Shown one piece after another: positions 62,357-64,000 of a stretch of 64,000 nucleotides of DNA. Every line of letters starts with the position of its first letter. The first letter of the stretch is position 1. The translations under genes and the position numbers were made by a program. This DNA is from Brevibacillus panacihumi W25 (GTDB lineage: Bacteria > Bacillota > Bacilli > Brevibacillales > Brevibacillaceae), in the NCBI RefSeq assembly GCF_000503775.1, contig NZ_KI629785.1, forward strand, positions 1,549,501-1,613,500, written 5' to 3'. The notes under the pieces are model-generated. The model was not told the origin of the DNA, searched no databases, and saw only the letters and a list, made by a program, of their open reading frames with translations.

Positions 62357-63496
62357 TTATTCGATCTTCTTGCGGAAACGCAGCATCGCGACGATCAGGA
62401 TGAACAGACAAAAAATCCCCATCCCCAACGTATCCTTCCAAAGCGAAGCCAGATCGACCCCTTTTAAAAAGATTCCCCGCAAAATCGCTAAAAAGTAGGT
62501 TAACGGGACAAAGCCTCCCAACCATTGTATCACGTACGGCATCGAATCGCGCGGGAACATGAAGCCGGACAGCAGAACGCTGGGAAGAATAAAGGCAAAT
62601 GCGATCTGCATGGCTTGAAGCTGCGTCTTCGCTACGGTGGAGATGAAAATGCCCAGAATCAACGTAGTCATCAGAAAGAGAATCGACAGGCTGACCAACA
62701 GCGGGACGCTTCCTTTGACAGGCACCCCAAACCAGTACGTGCCGACCAAGAGGACGAGACAGAAGGAAAAAAGTCCGACGCCTACATACGGCGTAATCTT
62801 GCCCAGCATCAGCTCGAGCGGACGAATCGGAGTGACGATCAACTGCTCCATGGTTCCCCTCTCCTTTTCCCGTACAAGCGAAAAGGCGGTCAGAATCATG
62901 GTTACATTTTGCATGATCAACCCGATCAAGCCGGGAATGTTGAATACAATGCTTTCCATGTTGGGGTTAAACAACACGCGGGTGTTCAGTTCCATCGGAG
63001 GCTTGATCTCCCCCATTCCCTGTTTTTGCAGGAGCTTTTCCTGCAGGGCGATGGAGCGGTTTTGCACAATCAGCTGTGCATTGGATAACGCAGTTCGCGC
63101 AATATTCGGATCCGAGCCGTCAATCAACAGCTGTATGGCGGCTGATTCGTTGCGGTCTCTTTTGCGTGTGTAGTCAGGCGGGATCACCAGCGCGACATTG
63201 GCGCTGCCGTCATCCAGCATTGCTTCGATCGCCTTGTAGCCGCTCTCCTGGGCAATGACCTCGAAGACACGGGTATTGACGAATTGGTCGATCAACTCCC
63301 GGCTTTCGGCGGAGGGACTTTGATTCCATACCACCATCTTGATGTCGTTGACGTCCGTATTGACGGCATAGCCGAATAAAAACAGCATCATCAGGGGCAT
63401 GACCAGCGCAATCGCCAGGCTGGGACGGTCCCGCTTGATTTGAATCACTTCTTTTTTGACTACGGACCAGTAACGCTCCCAGACAAAACGCTTCAT
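62357..63496 (-). CDS. ABC-2 type exporter permease (YhiI/YbhR-like)
   Basis: 379 residues from the ATG at 63496, which overlaps the ATPase stop (ATGA). Six helices: the first near residues 27-47 (LAIALVMPLMMLFLFGYAV), then a large external loop of about 150 residues, then five helices starting at SIVFNIPGLIGLIMQNV. The segment REKERGTMEQLIVTPIRPLELMLGK is typical of multidrug ABC-2 permeases. Works with the ATPase encoded upstream. Substrate unknown. Confidence 0.9.
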   Translation of the reverse strand: MKRFVWERYWSVVKKEVIQIKRDRPSLAIALVMPLMMLFLFGYAVNTDVNDIKMVVWNQSPSAESRELIDQFVNTRVFEVIAQESGYKAIEAMLDDGSANVALVIPPDYTRKRDRNESAAIQLLIDGSDPNIARTALSNAQLIVQNRSIALQEKLLQKQGMGEIKPPMELNTRVLFNPNMESIVFNIPGLIGLIMQNVTMILTAFSLVREKERGTMEQLIVTPIRPLELMLGKITPYVGVGLFSFCLVLLVGTYWFGVPVKGSVPLLVSLSILFLMTTLILGIFISTVAKTQLQAMQIAFAFILPSVLLSGFMFPRDSMPYVIQWLGGFVPLTYFLAILRGIFLKGVDLASLWKDTLGMGIFCLFILIVAMLRFRKKIE

Positions 63497-64000
63497 CGGA
63501 CACCGCCCTCCCCGGCGCCAGCCTTGGCAAGCCGTTCTTCCTCCCGTTTTACCAGCTCGATGAACACATCCTCCAGGTTCCCGACTTCCATGCCGTCGAT
63601 GAGCTCTTGCGGCGTACCCTGTGCCAGCAGATTGCCGAAAAAGATGAAGCCGATCCAATCGCAGGTCTGGGCCTCGTCCATGTAGTGCGTGGTGACGAGA
63701 ACGGTAATCCCCTGCTTCGCCAGCTCATGAATGACGTCCCAGAAAATCCTTCTGGAGACCGGGTCTACTCCTGCTGTCGGCTCATCGAGAATCAGCAGCT
63801 CCGGATTGTGCAGCAGAGCGCAGGAGAGAGCCAGACGCTGCTTCCAGCCGCCGGACAAGGAGCCGGCAAGCTGCTTGTCCCTGCCCTTCAGGCCTGCCAT
63901 CTCGATCAACTCGGCTTTGCGCTGTTTTCGCTGCGAGGAGGTAAGCTGATAGACTCCTGCGTAAAAATCCAGATTCTCTTCTACCGTCAGATCTTCGTAC
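63493..64000 (-). CDS. ABC exporter ATPase (N-terminus cut by window edge)
   Basis: About 169 C-terminal residues; the frame is open to the right edge, so Walker A lies outside. Visible: YEDLTVEENLDFYAG after the Q-loop, signature LSGGWKQRLALSCAL, Walker B LLILDEPTAGVD, His switch in VTTHYMDEAQTCD. Belongs to the CcmA/multidrug ATPase class. First of three genes (ATPase, permease, TetR). Ends inside the permease start by 4 bases. Confidence 0.9.
   Translation of the reverse strand, partial: YEDLTVEENLDFYAGVYQLTSSQRKQRKAELIEMAGLKGRDKQLAGSLSGGWKQRLALSCALLHNPELLILDEPTAGVDPVSRRIFWDVIHELAKQGITVLVTTHYMDEAQTCDWIGFIFFGNLLAQGTPQELIDGMEVGNLEDVFIELVKREEERLAKAGAGEGGVR

Noticed and set aside
1..64000. 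tRNA or rRNA genes, CRISPR arrays, insertion sequences, prophage, toxin-antitoxin or restriction genes
   Set aside because: Looked for on both strands; no cloverleaf-type sequence, spaced direct repeats, transposase or phage gene was found.

Overview
The window reads as chromosomal DNA of an endospore-forming, low-to-mid GC Firmicute, most likely Brevibacillus or a close relative in the Paenibacillaceae. The signs are two separate ger (spore germination) loci, spore coat genes, an S-layer-homology protein, a T-box riboswitch, matches to Bacillus-type FadR, GlnR/TnrA, CcpA and LexA/DinR sites, and lipoproteins with Gram-positive lipoboxes. Genes are dense, mostly intact and of uniform style. 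I see no tRNA or rRNA gene, insertion sequence, prophage or CRISPR array. Genus is an inference from gene content only.

Layout. 1-7.2 kb: a GerA-type germination gene cut by the window edge, then the beta-oxidation operon fadN-fadA-fadE (minus strand) with a perfect FadR box upstream. 7.4-13.5 kb: an unrecognised 8-helix membrane protein, an SLH protein, an ABC exporter pair, a small cytosolic protein and a Lys-rich lipoprotein. 13.5-18.1 kb: proline operon proB-proA-proC behind a proline-type T-box, followed by a P-loop/Asp23-like fusion gene. 18.1-23.4 kb: SsuABC-type transporter with an M24 peptidase and an LLM flavin monooxygenase, probably for scavenging an organosulfur compound. 23.4-28.2 kb: two spore coat proteins, a MocR/LysE divergent pair, and a DUF47-PiT phosphate transport pair. 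28.2-33.4 kb: PadR/permease-prefix/DUF4825 operon, a cupredoxin-like protein, an MFS transporter, ispH and a ketopantoate reductase.

33.4-39.2 kb: a beta-type glutamine synthetase behind a perfect GlnR/TnrA box, a methionine aminopeptidase, a small WYL plus winged-helix gene pair behind two SOS-like boxes, lipoproteins, a 49-residue zinc-ribbon protein and a class 2 pyrD. 39.3-49.3 kb: a complete gerB-gerA-gerC operon, ald with its PucR-type regulator, a CheY-like protein, and a BMP-type binding protein paired with an orphan histidine kinase. 49.3-57.6 kb: hydrolase, S1-domain protein, VanZ protein, an RND pump pair whose permease lacks the usual proton-relay residues, and scoAB with a cre site. 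57.6-64 kb: esterase, MFS/LysR divergent pair, purU, and a drug-type ABC exporter operon with its TetR regulator, cut by the right edge.

The parts most worth a second look are the SOS-like WYL/HTH pair, the proton-relay-less RND permease, the GlnR-boxed beta-type glutamine synthetase, the P-loop/Asp23 fusion, the organosulfur-type cluster with its peptidase, and the BMP/kinase pair.
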